Below, piece by piece: positions 51,401 through 62,816 of a DNA stretch of 64,000 nucleotides. Both the position numbers and the translations under genes were made by a program. Position 1 is the first letter of the stretch. Each line of letters opens with the position of its first letter. Origin of the DNA: Branchiostoma belcheri (lineage: Eukaryota; Chordata; Leptocardii; Amphioxiformes; Branchiostomatidae); the NCBI RefSeq assembly GCF_001625305.1, contig NW_017803713.1, forward strand, positions 1,311,361 through 1,375,360. Direction: 5' to 3'. The notes under the pieces were generated by a model. The model saw nothing but the letters and a program-made list of their open reading frames with translations. It searched no databases and had not been told where the DNA came from.

Positions 51401-54400
51401 TGGTGCACCTAAAATATTTTTTTGTGCACCCAATTTTTTTATGTTGGGCAGTGTACAAAATACTTTTTTGAACTATGGCAAAAATTAGGTTTCTCATCAG
51501 AATTTTAGGTTGCCCCGCCTACAAGTTACTCAAATTAAGCAATGTTACATACATAAGCCTTTGACAATATTTCTAACAGCCTTTAGTTATCTGATACTGG
51601 TAATAGCCATTAATACCTAAAATTAAAAAGCATCTGCCGGATACAGTGGTGCAACCAAGCCAAGTGGGCATGATTTGGGGGGGGGGGGCGCATTCTTAAA
51701 ATTCAGGTAGCATACTGGGCTAATAGGTTCAAAAATAGGTTGCCCCAAGTAAAATTTGCAGATATTTTGCATGCTGGTTGGGTGCACCAGTGCACCTATT
51801 CCCAAAAATGAATTTCGACCCCTGGTACTGGTACCTGTACCTGTACGCAGCCCTAGTTCAATCCTCGCATGGCAGACTTTGCAGTGCTGGACACAATTGG
51901 GACATGTTACATGTATAAAAGTGGAAACATACTAGATGATACCATGTGGAGTAATCATATAGACAGTCTACCTCATCTCTGACAATCAAATTTTCTTGTT
52001 CGCTCGCTATGTTCCCCCTCAGCCGTGACATGATTATTACGAGCCTGTTCATGCGTATCCCCCGGCCCATTTTATGGCCTATTTAATGACTAGACCTACT
52101 TAAGGACGACGAACATGCTTCATAAAAACATTGTTAGGGTAATAATGTAATCAAGATGGATGATCTGACTCACCTGCCCCAGATTTTTATTCGTTACGTG
52201 GCTAGAAAATAATGGACCTTTAGATATCAATAGTATATACATAGAATTATTATAAATTTAGGCCACACCAATTTAATTTCTTGGTTAACGGATCTTACTA
52301 GAAAAATAATGGAGCGGGCGGGTGAAAAAAAATAAAAAAAATAAAAACAGACCTAGGCATCCTATTATGGCCTAAAATGGTACGATAGGAGCCATGAAGT
52401 CAACACACCAGGCTGGTTCAAAATTTAAACAATGAGTTTTGAACTTTTAATGATACCACTCCGTTGAAAGATGGAATAACTGTAACAAGTAGGATGAAAA
52501 GGACTGTTTTCAACTGTTCAGGGCAAAATATTGAGCATTTTGCAGTTGATTCTGACATTTTTTTTTTTTTGTTTTTTTGCAAATCAGAAAAAAATGAAGC
52601 AGTTGAATCCATTAACCAAGAAATTAAATTGGTGTGGCCTCAGATAAAAGTATAATTTTACCATGAATTACCATTTTACCATTTTATAATGAACCTAGAA
52701 AACAATCAAAACTAGCTCCCTACCCCTACATTATGTTGAACTTGGTTGATAGAATAGAACAGCCCTGAGTGCCCTGTACATTTGTCACAGAAAAGGTCCT
52801 TAGTGGCAGGGTACATGGGTAAGTGCCGCTCGTAAAATTCTATTGATTTTTTGTAGATGTGTGTGTATTGTGCGGGGGCTGGTTGCAGTCGTGATATAAT
52901 CTCGGCATATGGGTTTGGTGGGATTTCTGTAGGATTTAGATAAAAAATTCTCTTATGAGATCTTTGAGGGCAAACCATAAAACAGCAGTTTCCAGATTAT
53001 GATATATCAGTACTTTATCAGTTTACTGTTACTCTTAGACTCTAAGTTAGAGGTAAAAAAACTATACTGTTTTAGACCTGTACACTTGCATCTTACTTAG
53101 ACTTATTTCATTTTGGTACGTTGTAATTTAATATCTTAGTACATGTACATGTACATATACATGGACTCGAAATACTGCTTGAGCTATGCGCCCAAATTTT
53201 TTTTTACCCAAATATTAAGGTTTATGTGTGTTAAGGTATTTAAAAAAATGTACAACTTGTAGTATACAGTCTAAGTCTTGAAATCTAAGTGTCGCAGAAA
53301 TGATAAACTCTTTGTTGTAGTACTCCTTTAAGATTTTGAAGTTAGAGTTTGGATTTATCAGTGCAAACCTGTGCATGAAAATTACCTACACCTGAAGTAA
53401 CACTAATCCTGTATGAGCAAAACTAAACCGCTTGTATTGAATGCTAATGCCTATTAGTACTTTTGTAGGTAATATTGATCTCTTTATATTTTCTTAATGT
53501 TGGACATCTTATCTGGTAATCTTGTGTATCTTTCATAAGCCTACATGATACATCAATTTTTTTGTTTGCTCTACAAGCTATAAAAGGAGCAACAATGTAT
53601 TGTTTCCCACTTTTCAATACACATGGCAATACACACCTTTTAAGAGGTCCTAATTACATGACTAATTGCCTTTGTGTACCAAAAGAGGTGTGAAAGACAT
53701 AATGGCTAATAAAGAAAGTACATTTACTTAACATTGTTTTTCAAATTTTCACTTTACAGCAAAATGTCCCCTTCAATTTGTTTGACTCTTCAATGTTATG
53801 AACTTGCAAGCAGGTTTTCTTTGGATGTTTGGTCAGAGTTGCATCGAAATATTGCCTGTTGCAGACAATATTTTTTTCTGACACATCATTTGAAACTATA
53901 GATGGGGTTCCATCCTACAATAAGCGAATACAACCTTGAACAAGAAGCCATAGGCGACAATTCTCCGTGAAGTATTATATATTGCAACAAAAAGAAGTAG
54001 CCATTGGCGACAATTCTCTGTGAAGTGTGATAAATCGAACAAAGAAAAATTGTTTAAACGCGCGTCGGCTCAGTCATCTTAAGACGCAACAACCAATCAG
54101 AGATGCGAGATGCCTACACGTGACGCGGGAAGGGCGCGCGATGCCCGAAATATTTTTGCGTCAATATTCAGCGCCGTGATTCAAGAGATTAATACCCGGA
54201 AACAATTTTTTCCTTGTTTTGAACGCATTAACATGCATTTACGCTAATCTAGTATGATTCAGGGTTACTTTTTTTTTAACCTGCCATGGCCAGATTATCT
54301 AAAGATGTGTGTATTGTGTGTACAATCTATAGAAAGAGAAATGTACATCAGGTCCGATCATCCGATTTTCACGTTTCGGTTTTTTGGTACTCGGTTCATG

Positions 54401-57400
54401 AACGTATTTTGGTTTGGCTCCTGGAATGTGCAAAAAAATGACTCCCGGGACTGTCTACAGGGAACACTCGCACATTCGCGGTGTATCAGGACAGCGCGAC
54501 TGGTCGTCATTAGCGCAGTAACAGTTGCATAAACGGACGAAACCATTTCAAAGAAATGGGGATGTTTCGAAAATAAGCATTTACTCCAATATCAAAACAG
54601 CTACGGTAAAAATAAAAAGACGTGCATCATCCCGGACATAATGCAACACCACATGCGAAATTACACAGAAATGCGACGTACGGAAGAATGCGTTTTGGCT
54701 GCGAACATCTTCCAAAAAACTTGGCATCTCTTAACCATGGGCAAAAACATCTGGAACCACTTATAAAAACCACCCCGTATCTGCATGAACTTTTTTGAAC
54801 CCCACTGCTATTCCAAACAACGCGTTTTTCTGGACCATTCCAATTCGCCTCGTAATTGTAGGGGTGCGTCTGCGATATTACATTGACCGCGAAAGCAGCA
54901 ACGGCAAAAATACACATTCGTGCATCAACACGGGCATGCCCGCAGACGGCGTATAAAATTGCGTGCCGATTACACAAAGAGAACCCAGTGTTTTGACTGC
55001 GAACATGAAAAATCAGCCGATTACAACACTCCGTCCGGAGGTCCTGACCTCCTTCACGGAGTAACGAGACATTCTGCCAAAGTACACTGCTATGCACAAT
55101 GCAGAACGTGTTTTGCTCATGCACAGTACGTTCTGCAAATGTGCTCAATAAAATAACTGTAATCACAGCGTGCAAAATACCTGGTTGCCCAGTTGCCCCG
55201 GGCAACCAAATTTTACTTGGGGCAACCTATTCTTGAACCTAGGTAGCCCAGTGTGCTACCTGAATTTTAAGAATGCCCCCCCCCCCCAAATCATGCCCAC
55301 TTGGCTTGCACCACTGTATCCGGCAGATTCTTTTTAATTTTAGGTATTAATGGCTATTACTAGAATCAGTTAACTAAAGGCTGTTAGAAATGTTGTCAAA
55401 GGCTTATGTATGTAACATCACTTAATTTGAGGAAAGTAGTAACTTACAGGTAGGGCAACGGTGAACCTAAAATTCTGATGGGCAACCTAATTTTTGCCGT
55501 AGATTGCCCACTGGGCAACCTGGTTCAAAAAAGTATTTTGTACACTGAATCATTACCTTCGCCAAGAAGGTTATGTTTTCAGGGGCGTTCGTGTATGTGT
55601 GTGTTTGTGTGTGTGTGTGTCTGTAAACACGATAACTTGAGAAGGCCTTGATGGATTGTCTTGATACTTGGTAGCTGGGTAGGTCTTGATGAGACCTCAA
55701 AATGATTAGATTTTGGACCCCCTAGCGGCTTGTTATGGTACTGCACCTGAACTTCCGGTTTTGATATCTCATGATCTAGACATGCTATGGTGATGAAATT
55801 TGGATGGTAGGTAGCTCTTGTGCTGGGGAAGAAGTGACGTGAGTTTAGGCCCCCTAGCGGCTTGCTCTGGAACTGCAGGGATATATTCTTGAAAATATTC
55901 AAAAGGGGATAACTCAAGAACCAGTTGACGGATCGTCGTGGTTTTTGGTATATAGGTAGCTTACGTGATGCTTAATATAATTATGTGACAATTATGCAAA
56001 TATGGATGTAATTTGCATAATTTATGGGGAAATTCTATAAATCATCTGCATGCCATGATACGACAATTGAAGCTTGCGACATTGGTAATTGACAACGAAA
56101 GAAACAAGGGAAGATATTGATTATGTTAATAATGACTTAATTTGCATAATTAATGAGGAAATTTTATAATTATGTAATGATAACTGCCTGGAATTTCATA
56201 CTTGTGGTATTTGAAAGTTAAATTGAGGTGAACATCATTAAACATAATTTATTCAAATCAGGACCTCATTTGCATAATTTATTAGGAAATGCTAGAATGC
56301 ATTGTTTGTTAATATCAGACTGTCTTTTGGTTGAGATTATGATAAAATGATATAATTCATGAAAATTAGGTTCCTATTTTTTAAATCAGGGGGGAATAAT
56401 CTAATCGATAATTTGTCAGTCATAAAGATTAACATCATTTGGCGAAGGTATGAGATCGGGGAACTCTAGTTAATAGATGCACAGCTCCAATTTTATGTGC
56501 ACAAAGGAGCATACATTCAGCCAGTATTTCAAGCCCTGCTTATTATAACACACAACTGCAGACAATCTTGTAGGCCCTTCCCACTGATCTATGTATGAAG
56601 TCAGTCAACCCGACTCAACGTCTTTACAATTTATGACTTACAAATAACGGGGAGGGCCTCTGGGACACCATTTTCTCATCATTCTCTACAGATAGCAGCA
56701 CATCTTGCTGTGTGAATCCACGCCTGCCTTACTACATTATCTCACATCATGTACTTCTGAGTAAGGCCACAGCAAGTAATGTTTATGGATGACATCAGCG
56801 CGCGTATTAATTTTTGCTTGATTCTGGGGGGAAAAACAAGAAATTTTGTTTCCTTCTGACAATGGTCAACATGCCGAAAATTAGCAAAGATGTCTGTTGC
56901 TATGACAGAACGTGGATGGCAGATAAGTATGAAGAGAGGAGACAAGACAAGACAAGGCTCTGATTCGGCAGTTAACATATAGAACAATATACACATACAA
57001 TGTAGGTATAATTTCTTGTTTAACAAGGTTTATGATGTCAAAATTGGAAAATGTAGGAATCTTGTGTTTTTGGTCCGCCTTGTTTTTTTCTGCAGACTCA
57101 CATAAGATTTAGAGTCTGCAGAGGATGCTATCCATAAAATATACTTGCTGTGGCCTAATAAGCAATTCCCAACAACCTGTCGATCAGGGTTGGAATTTAT
57201 CAGTAGGCTGCTTCAAACTAAGAGATCTACATAATTGGAGCAGGTCTACTTTTCCTGTAATTATTATAATAGGCTGCATCTTTAATTGCGTATTTTAAAA
57301 CCTCTTGATCTCACTCGATCAACAGGGTACTGTAAATGCATTAGTTTTGTCAGTGGTTGTATTTTACAGTAGGAAGGAAAAGGAGCTTTTTATGATGCCG

Positions 57401-60400
57401 TATTATTTTATTAATGATTCATAGATTTGCAACCAAAGATGTCCCTGAATAGACAGACAACCAGACTTTTTCCAGGCATGGTTCATATTGAGTGGCAAGT
57501 GTACAATTAATTGCCTGTGTTATTTTGATCTCAAATATTCAACTTTCAAGTAAGATAAACAAATTGTGATTCTAGTTGTTTGGGAGAGGGATTGATTTTT
57601 ATTACTAGCAGATTTAGAATATATTGCAAGGCCACACCAACTTACTAGTAATTTGTTGTTTCTCGGATTCACCTCGTCATTTTTTTCTGATTTGTAAAAA
57701 AAAAAAAAAGAAGAAAAGATTCTGGTTCTGAATCAACTCAAAAATGCTCATATTTTGCCCCCAACAGTTGAGGAAAGATCTTTTCTTCCCAGATGTTACA
57801 ATTTTTCCATCTATCAATGCAGTGGTTTGATTAAAAGTTCAAAATTCGTTGTTTAAATATTAACCCAGCTTTTGTCTTGTCTTCATGGTAGCATTTGGGG
57901 CTATAAATAGGATGTTTAGACCTGTTTTCATTCTTACTTTTTTTGCCCTTTTGCTTCATATTTTTTCTGGAAAAATCCGAGAACCAACAAATTATTGGTG
58001 AAGAGTTTACTAAAAATTTCTACTATAGCCCAGTCTTTGAATGCTAAATTTTTGGTGCAGCAGAGTTTAAGAAAGTGGAATAAACAGTAAAATTTCTAAC
58101 CCTGAAGCTATATTAGATTGATAAAGAATGTGTCATTTGGGGTCACATGTATCATCCATACTAGGTAAGGTTATATGGCTAATGAAGTCTGCTGGGTCAG
58201 GGTTATGAATTATTAATTAATAATTGATCACCCTGACACCTTTTCCCATAGGCAGCAAAAAGGAATTTCATCAGCAAAATGATCAAAATGTTTCTTGCTT
58301 ATTGGAGACAGTTTTTTTCCGCCTTTGTTATAGCTTCATTTTAAAGTTATATTTTCATTTTTTTGACAGATTTATGAAGCTTTTGCCCACAAAAAACACC
58401 CCTACACTGGTTGAAACACAGTGTAGGGGGCTAAAAATAAATCACAGCGTAGGGGGTCCAAATCACAGCATAGGGGGCCCTACACTCAAACAGCCTGGTG
58501 AGAACTATGCAGATTTAAAATCAATTCCTACAGACACTGAGTACACCTGTAGTACTGTAGTACATCGTTACATTTGCCTGATGTCTTTATCATTATTCCA
58601 ACCTGTCTCCTAGAGGCCTACAGGTCATTTGTTATCAATCTAAGCCAACCTCGGGGACTCCACCTCACCAACCTGGATTAGATAAGGTCGCATTATGAGT
58701 GCTAGATAGGAGTGTTACAAATAGCCACCCTTGTTTAGTTTAAAGCTGCATTATGTAACAATTACAAAGATAGAAAAAGGAAATTTTCTGGTCATTTCTT
58801 TATATTTAAAGTAATTTGAACCCTACTAAATTGTAAATAAGTGCCATTCAGAAAGTGGAGGTACCAAAATATGATGCCTTATACAAGTGTGTTTAAAAGC
58901 TGGAAACACAGCTGTCAGTCATGTTTGTTTACTTTTGATACTTTGTGGTGGCACCAAAAACTAGGTGTGCCTTGTTTGGGCTGTTTTAGCAACAACCATA
59001 AATGTCAGAAATGTAATTGCACAAATGCAGTATGTTAAAATGTGGGAGTAAATTACAATCACACAAAAATTTCTTTATTTAAAGATGCCATAAAATGTTA
59101 TTTTAATTTTCAGAAATGTTACATAATGCTCCTCAGCAGTATTATTAGTGTGAATTATGTTAGAACGTTTTACTTGGGATATTGGCAGGGGCATATATAA
59201 TATAGCAAAAGGTTGACATTATGTAATCTATAATGTATAATTAATATGGATGTCCTGTTCTAATCAATGAAAATTGCTACTTTTCTGATATTACAGTTGA
59301 TTCACAACCTTTTGAGCTAGAGGGAAAAGAGCATTTGACAGACATAACATGTTTGATGGATATTAATATTTATCATACTAAATACATAGAAAGGATACAC
59401 CTTTATTAGACAAGACTTAACTACATCATATAGATTGCCTTATTATGTTTACAGAAGGAAAATGTTGTTTTTGCTATGTTTCCTCCTCTTCTTCTTTTCC
59501 AAACACTGACCTCTGACCTGGTCAATGACCTGAGTTGTTGACATCTTTCACCATGGTAACTGGTGTTGGGTTACATGATGTTGCAACTTTATAGCAGGAG
59601 GGATTTATACTCCTCTCTGACCATCTATATGAATGTATTTTTAAAAGTAAGAATTAACAGAACAGACTGTATTCAAAAGGTAAACATTATGCATTTGCTA
59701 AAAATGCAAATGTTACCTAGTTTCTAGTTCAGAATATTTCCAGTTTTGCTGCCCTGAAATTGCATTTGATGCCTTTAAGAGATAACTAATTCACAGCACG
59801 TAGGCAATAGCTGGCATGATTCATGGACCAGTGCCCTGGAGTATGGGGTTCTCCATAATAACATTACACCATCAAGACACGATGATGGTACCAGTGGAGG
59901 TGGAGATAACCACTGTGGGGATGTTACAGGCAGTCCCCTGGCACACGGATCTAAGAAAGGAATCCCACAGTATCATCTTTTTCAATTCAATCACAGAGAT
60001 GTAAATAGCCGGAATGTCACTGGAGTCCGTATTACATTCAGGGCTGAAAATACATTGTACCAGGGCTCGACGTATACATGTTAGTCAGTGTGCAAAATAC
60101 CTGGTTGCCCAGTTGCCCCGGGCAACCAAATTTTACTTGGGGCAACCTATTTTTGAACCTAGGTAGCCCAGTGTGCTACCTGAATTTTAAGAATGCCCCC
60201 ACCCCCCAATTCATGCCCACTTGGCTTGCACCACTGTATCCGACAGATGCTTTTTAATTTTAGGTAATAGCTATTACTAGTATCAGTTAACTAAAAGCTG
60301 TTAGAAATATTGTCAAAGGCTTATGTATGTAACATTACTTAATTTGAGGAAAGTAGTAACTTATAGGTGGGGCAACCTAAAATGCTGATGTGCAACCTAA

Positions 60401-62507
60401 TTTTTGCCGTATGTTGCCCACTGGGCAACCTGGCTCAAAAAAAGTATTTTGTACACTGTTAGTGCAGGTGAAATTGGAGCTAAGGTATTTTGAGCCCTGA
60501 TACATAAATGCTGGCAAACGTGATGTAGTATAATTTGTACAGGATATTAGTAAAGGTTGGATATTTGACCTGTCTCTTACAGTTGTGTGTCTACCATATC
60601 ATATTGTGTAGCAGAATAATTGTATTGTGAATGTGATACACACACGATGTACAAATCATGCACGCAATTATCCCACACCACCTGAACCAATTTCTTAAGT
60701 CAACCATCTCCACCCACACACTTGGAACTAAGTAAGGCCTAGGAAAAACTTGTTGTGTTTCCTGTTTCAGTCTGGAAAAAATTAGGGTCAATAGGTAGGC
60801 CCGATTATCCTTTTTTTTCTTTCTTTTTTTTCGACTTTTTTCGAGTGACCCAAGTTATATACAGTACATTTTAAGAAATAAGACTGACAATGGCATGAGG
60901 GCACTTTCATTTTCAATGTCAATGTTCGAAAATTGATTTTTATGCAAATCAGTAAAAAATGAAAATGGCAAATCTGAGAACCAATATTTAATTATTATTG
61001 ACTAAATTGGTATGGCCTATTGTAATCTTTTCAAATTTCTACATTTTCTATATAACCTTTATATCCCAATAATTTTCTGTATAAAATAGAAATAAACAAA
61101 CATTTAATTCATAGTGTTGTTTAGTACTAAATAGGTTCAAAATATATAGCATAGACACATATAGTGGTATAACTTTTCAGTTAGTATTCAGCATATACAT
61201 TGTAGATATTTCTGTAATGTTGTATACTTTCGGTTGAATTTCTTTGCAAATCTAGACCTGTGTCCACATGTACACTGCCCGATACTGTATAATAAATTCC
61301 ACACTGGATTTAACCATCCATATGTAGCAGAATGATACAGTAGAATGACCGCTGGGCCTTGTTATCGCAGCCCAAAGTCAACCTTTCATATGGAAAACCC
61401 ACCTTTTATGTCTCCTATGGATCACCCTGCATGCCCAGACATGCTAGGGTCCTTCTCAAAAGGTGTTCTGGAGCAAAAACTTGTCATAAAAGAAGATGGA
61501 GCGAAATATAGATGAATAAAGATTATGTGCTTTTTCAAGGGGTTTTATGTATGAAAGTATCCCAAGGGCAGAGTGGATGGTCTGGAGCTTTGTGACAACA
61601 TTGAAAGTTCGGGGCTAGCGCTGCACGTATGTGAGGATTTTGCAGAAAGCCTGATGTATCAGAGAACTTTTTTAAAGGTTTTATATCTGTGAGAGTGTGA
61701 CTGAAAGTAGCTACCTTTATATGGAAAGATTTCGCAAATAGAGAATGGGAGATAGGGAATATTAGGACTAGGAGATAGGGAAATACAGTTTTATAAAGCT
61801 TGCAGCTTTAGAAGACGTAAAAGAAAAAACAGCAATGGCTACTAAACAGTTTTTAGTATGATCCACACTTCCTAAATTCTGAGTGGTGCAGGTAAAATTT
61901 GTCTGGTGCAGATGATTTTGAATGTTATTCGCTGCAATATTTTGAGTCTAGTGCTGCGTACCGGTTCACTGGGCTTGGATCCGGACTACCTGTAATAATG
62001 TTTAGGTTCAAGTCCAAAAAAACCTAAAAGTCAAGAATCGAGTCCGGACTTATTACCATAAAAGACCATTTCACATACCCCTTTTCTTTCCAAACCACCT
62101 AAAACCTTCCGTAGATTGCAAAATCTTTGCTGCAAAATGAAGAAAACATTACCATTGGGCATTGTGACAAGTACTGGCCTCCATGTTATGTAGTCCGGAA
62201 CTGAACCTAAACCTCTAGACTTGAATCCGGACCTGAACCTAAATGTGGGTATGCAGCACTATTTCAGTCTACTAGTTTTAAAAGTTCGGCTGACACTGTC
62301 TTCCTAAGTTGTTTGAAACCTGACGATAGTTTCATGTTTGTTTGTTTGTTTGTTTATTTTCCAGGTGATAAGACCCTGGATGGATACAGTAAGAAGAAGT
62401 ATGTGTGTAAACTGCTCTTCATTTTCCTGCTGGGACATGACATTGACTTTGGGCACATGGAGGCCGTCAACCTCCTGTCTTCCAACAAGTACACCGAGAA
62501 ACAGATC
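45394..62507 (+). CDS. AP2A: AP-2 complex subunit alpha (first three coding exons; continues right)
   Basis: Gene-level entry. The joined exons read [20 protein letters not shown], then [20 protein letters not shown] and [20 protein letters not shown], which I recognise as the conserved N-terminus of alpha-adaptin. The large alpha subunit of AP-2 links cargo, PIP2 and clathrin at the plasma membrane in endocytosis. The stretch [13 protein letters not shown] contains the basic patch that binds phosphoinositides in the known protein. Ninety-three residues are present of about 940-980 usual. Intron 1 is 2.3 kb and intron 2 is 14.5 kb. Whether it is the single invertebrate gene or one of two paralogues cannot be told here. 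Confidence 0.95.
45461..47340. other. AP2A intron 1, no supported gene
   Basis: Contains poly-G runs (46250-46335) and AT-rich sequence. An 85-codon frame at 46858 with a hydrophobic stretch has no support as an exon. Confidence 0.3.
47341..47701. mobile_element. 361-bp hAT-like element with 5-bp target duplication
   Basis: Perfect 15-bp ends CAGGGTTCTAGCTAG and CTAGCTAGAACCCTG, flanked by CTACT on both sides. The interior has alternating units of GGGGAAATTTAGCGTAGGGG and GTCAAAATTNTAGCATAGGGG. It ends about 75 bp before AP2A exon 2. A relative of the interior lies at 58395-58500. Confidence 0.88.
47777..47845 (+). CDS. AP2A: AP2A exon 2
   Basis: Completes Cys, then reads [20 protein letters not shown] and FK plus one nt of Gly. 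Acceptor ...ctatttttcag, donor G|GTGCGTACTT. Conserved almost residue for residue with vertebrate alpha-adaptin. Confidence 0.94.
47850..49395. other. start of AP2A intron 2
   Basis: No gene. A CAGGGCTC-family fragment lies around 48230-48310 (CCTGCACTGGTG...TTTTACCTGCAGCACTCAGA). Confidence 0.35.
49398..50205. mobile_element. AAAGGCATCCAAT-type MITE interrupted by another MITE
   Basis: The left end TTAAAGGCACCCAAAGCAAT and right end GAAATTGCATTGGATGACTT match the 32937-33222 family. The interior is split by the element at 49476-49903. Confidence 0.7.
49476..49903. mobile_element. MITE nested inside the preceding element
   Basis: AGGCTACACCAACTTAATTT with TATGGATGACGTC at the left; GATGTCATCCATAAAATTAA with GGTGTGGCC at the right. 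Relatives are at 56758-57150, 27119 and 9425. Confidence 0.75.
50660..50945. mobile_element. hAT-like fragment (CAGGGCTC family)
   Basis: TTTACCTGCACCACTCAGAA...ACTGTTTTAGAA and TTACCTGTACTAACCTGCAT match the interior of 7698-8135; termini lost. Confidence 0.5.
51173..51824. mobile_element. CAGGGCTC-type element carrying a nested CAGTGT element
   Basis: Ends CAGGGCTCAAAATAC and ATTTCGACCCCTG. Removing the inner element at 51449-51777 and one target copy restores a continuous GTGCACC-rich body. Confidence 0.7.
51449..51777 (-). mobile_element. nested CAGTGTACAAAATAC element, inverted copy
   Basis: Begins CAGTGTACAAAATACTTTTT and is, in reverse orientation, a copy of 55166-55547. Flanked by TTGGG on each side if one extra G at the right end is accepted. 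Confidence 0.65.
52261..52639. mobile_element. MITE with GGCCACACCAATTTAATT ends
   Basis: GGCCACACCAATTTAATTTC with TTGGTTAA at the left and TTAACCAAGAAATTAAATTG with GTGTGGCC at the right give inverted repeats of about 29 bp. Cleanest copy of the family. Confidence 0.8.
53940..54055. repeat. two-copy tandem repeat, about 60 bp
   Basis: AAGCCATAGGCGACAATTCT with CCGTGAAGT and TAGCCATTGGCGACAATTCT with CTGTGAAGT lie about 57-60 bp apart. Confidence 0.6.
54060..55165. other. CpG-richer block with an internal direct repeat, no gene
   Basis: ACGGTAAAAATAAAAAGACG...TGGCTGCGAACAT (from 54602) recurs diverged from 54900 (ACGGCAAAAATACAC...TGACTGCGAACAT). Probably an old DNA transposon. A 192-codon minus-strand frame here is judged spurious. 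Confidence 0.4.
55166..55547 (+). mobile_element. 382-bp CAGNGTGCAAAATAC element with 5-bp target duplication
   Basis: Ends CAGCGTGCAAAATAC and GTATTTTGTACACTG. Flanked by AATCA on both sides (55161-55165, 55548-55552). The interior has GTTGCCC(A/C)...GGGCAACC inverted subrepeats. Confidence 0.85.
55554..56470 (+). mobile_element. 0.9-kb element with TACCTTCGCCAA ... TTGGCGAAGGTA, possible Helitron/Helentron
   Basis: TACCTTCGCCAAGAAGGTTA at the left and CATTTGGCGAAGGTATGAGA at the right are inverted; the far right reads GAACTCTAG followed by T. The body contains a (TG)n run and repeated TTTGCATAATTTATNNGGAAA stretches. Similar sequences are common in marine invertebrate genomes by my recollection; class is tentative. 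Confidence 0.5.
56758..57150. mobile_element. MITE related to 49476-49903
   Basis: AAGGCCACAGCAAGTAATGT with TTATGGATGACATC at the left and GATGCTATCCATAAAATATA with CTTGCTGTGGCCT at the right. Confidence 0.7.
57631..58001. mobile_element. MITE of the GGCCACACC family, right end decayed
   Basis: GGCCACACCAACTTACTAGT at the left, CCGAGAACCAACAAATTATT at the right, with GATTCTGGTTCTGAATCAAC inside, shared with 33847 and 52261. Confidence 0.6.
58395..58500. repeat. short GTAGGGGG tandem stretch
   Basis: Three units around (ACAG)(T/C)GTAGGGGGNN(C/T)AAA, related to the interior of 47341-47701; flanking termini not found. Confidence 0.55.
59462..59727 (+). mobile_element. non-autonomous Helitron, family A
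   Basis: ATGCATTTGCTAAAAATGCA hairpin, TGTTACCTAGTTT spacer, CTAG followed by T. Body TATAGCAGGAGGGATTTATA shared with the other two copies. Directly to the right, 59738-59785 is the right end of an AAAGGCATCCAAT-type MITE. Confidence 0.72.
60061..60498. mobile_element. CAGGGCTC-type element carrying a nested element
   Basis: CAGGGCTCGACGTATAC at the left and GTATTTTGAGCCCTG at the right. The host is only about 60 bp once the inner element is removed. Confidence 0.65.
60086..60458 (+). mobile_element. nested CAGTGTGCAAAATAC element with 5-bp target duplication
   Basis: Nearly identical to 55166-55547 over its length. Flanked by TTAGT on both sides (60081-60085, 60459-60463). Confidence 0.87.
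60850..61020. mobile_element. half-copy of the GGCCACACC MITE family
   Basis: TTTTTATGCAAATCAGTAAA...GAGAACCAATATTTAATTA and AAATTGGTATGGCC match the right half of 52261-52639. Confidence 0.5.
61021..62364. other. rest of AP2A intron 2
   Basis: No gene. A CAGGGCTC-family interior piece lies at 61845-61925 (CCTAAATTCTGAGTGGTGCA...). A (TTTG)n run at 62333-62355 merges into the polypyrimidine tract of exon 3. Confidence 0.35.
62365..62507 (+). CDS. AP2A: AP2A exon 3
   Basis: Reads [20 protein letters not shown], then [20 protein letters not shown] and KYTEKQI, the first helical repeats of the adaptin trunk. Acceptor after (TTTG)n and ...tttattttccag, donor GTAAGTCAATG, phase 0. Confidence 0.95.
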
Positions 62508-62569
62508 GTAAGTCAATGTTTGTTGTGTTTTACCCTGTATATTACTGCTCTAGCCAGCACCTGTTTTTT

Positions 62570-62770
62570 CTAACTCTAGACATTGTTTAAAGCTATCTAA
62601 TGACAATGCCCCTACTGTACTTGGTGACAGCGAGTTCCACTCTGCGATAGTTCTAGGAAGGAAGGAATTCTTGAACACCTCAATCCTTGGTTGATAACTC
62701 TGGTACTTGAAAGCATGGCTATTTCTTCTTCTCTTCTGGGCTGGTATTAGGTACTTAGTAGTTGGGACGT
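62570..62770 (-). mobile_element. LINE 3' fragment
   Basis: Minus-strand frame reads NSFLPRTIAEWNSLSP and [13 protein letters not shown] with upstream KYQSYQPRIEVF. Best-preserved of the three copies. Confidence 0.75.
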
Positions 62771-62816
62771 TCACCAGTTTATTAGTCATTTTGTACATCA
62801 TGCATACTCTCATGTC

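Noticed and set aside
52712-52978. 88-codon minus-strand frame ([20 protein letters not shown])
   Set aside because: Looks protein-like in composition and may be a transposon remnant, but no domain, neighbour or splice evidence supports calling a gene.
54627-55205. 192-codon minus-strand frame, Cys-rich
   Set aside because: It starts inside the transposon at 55166-55547 and crosses an internal direct repeat. No recognisable domain; probably chance within an old element.
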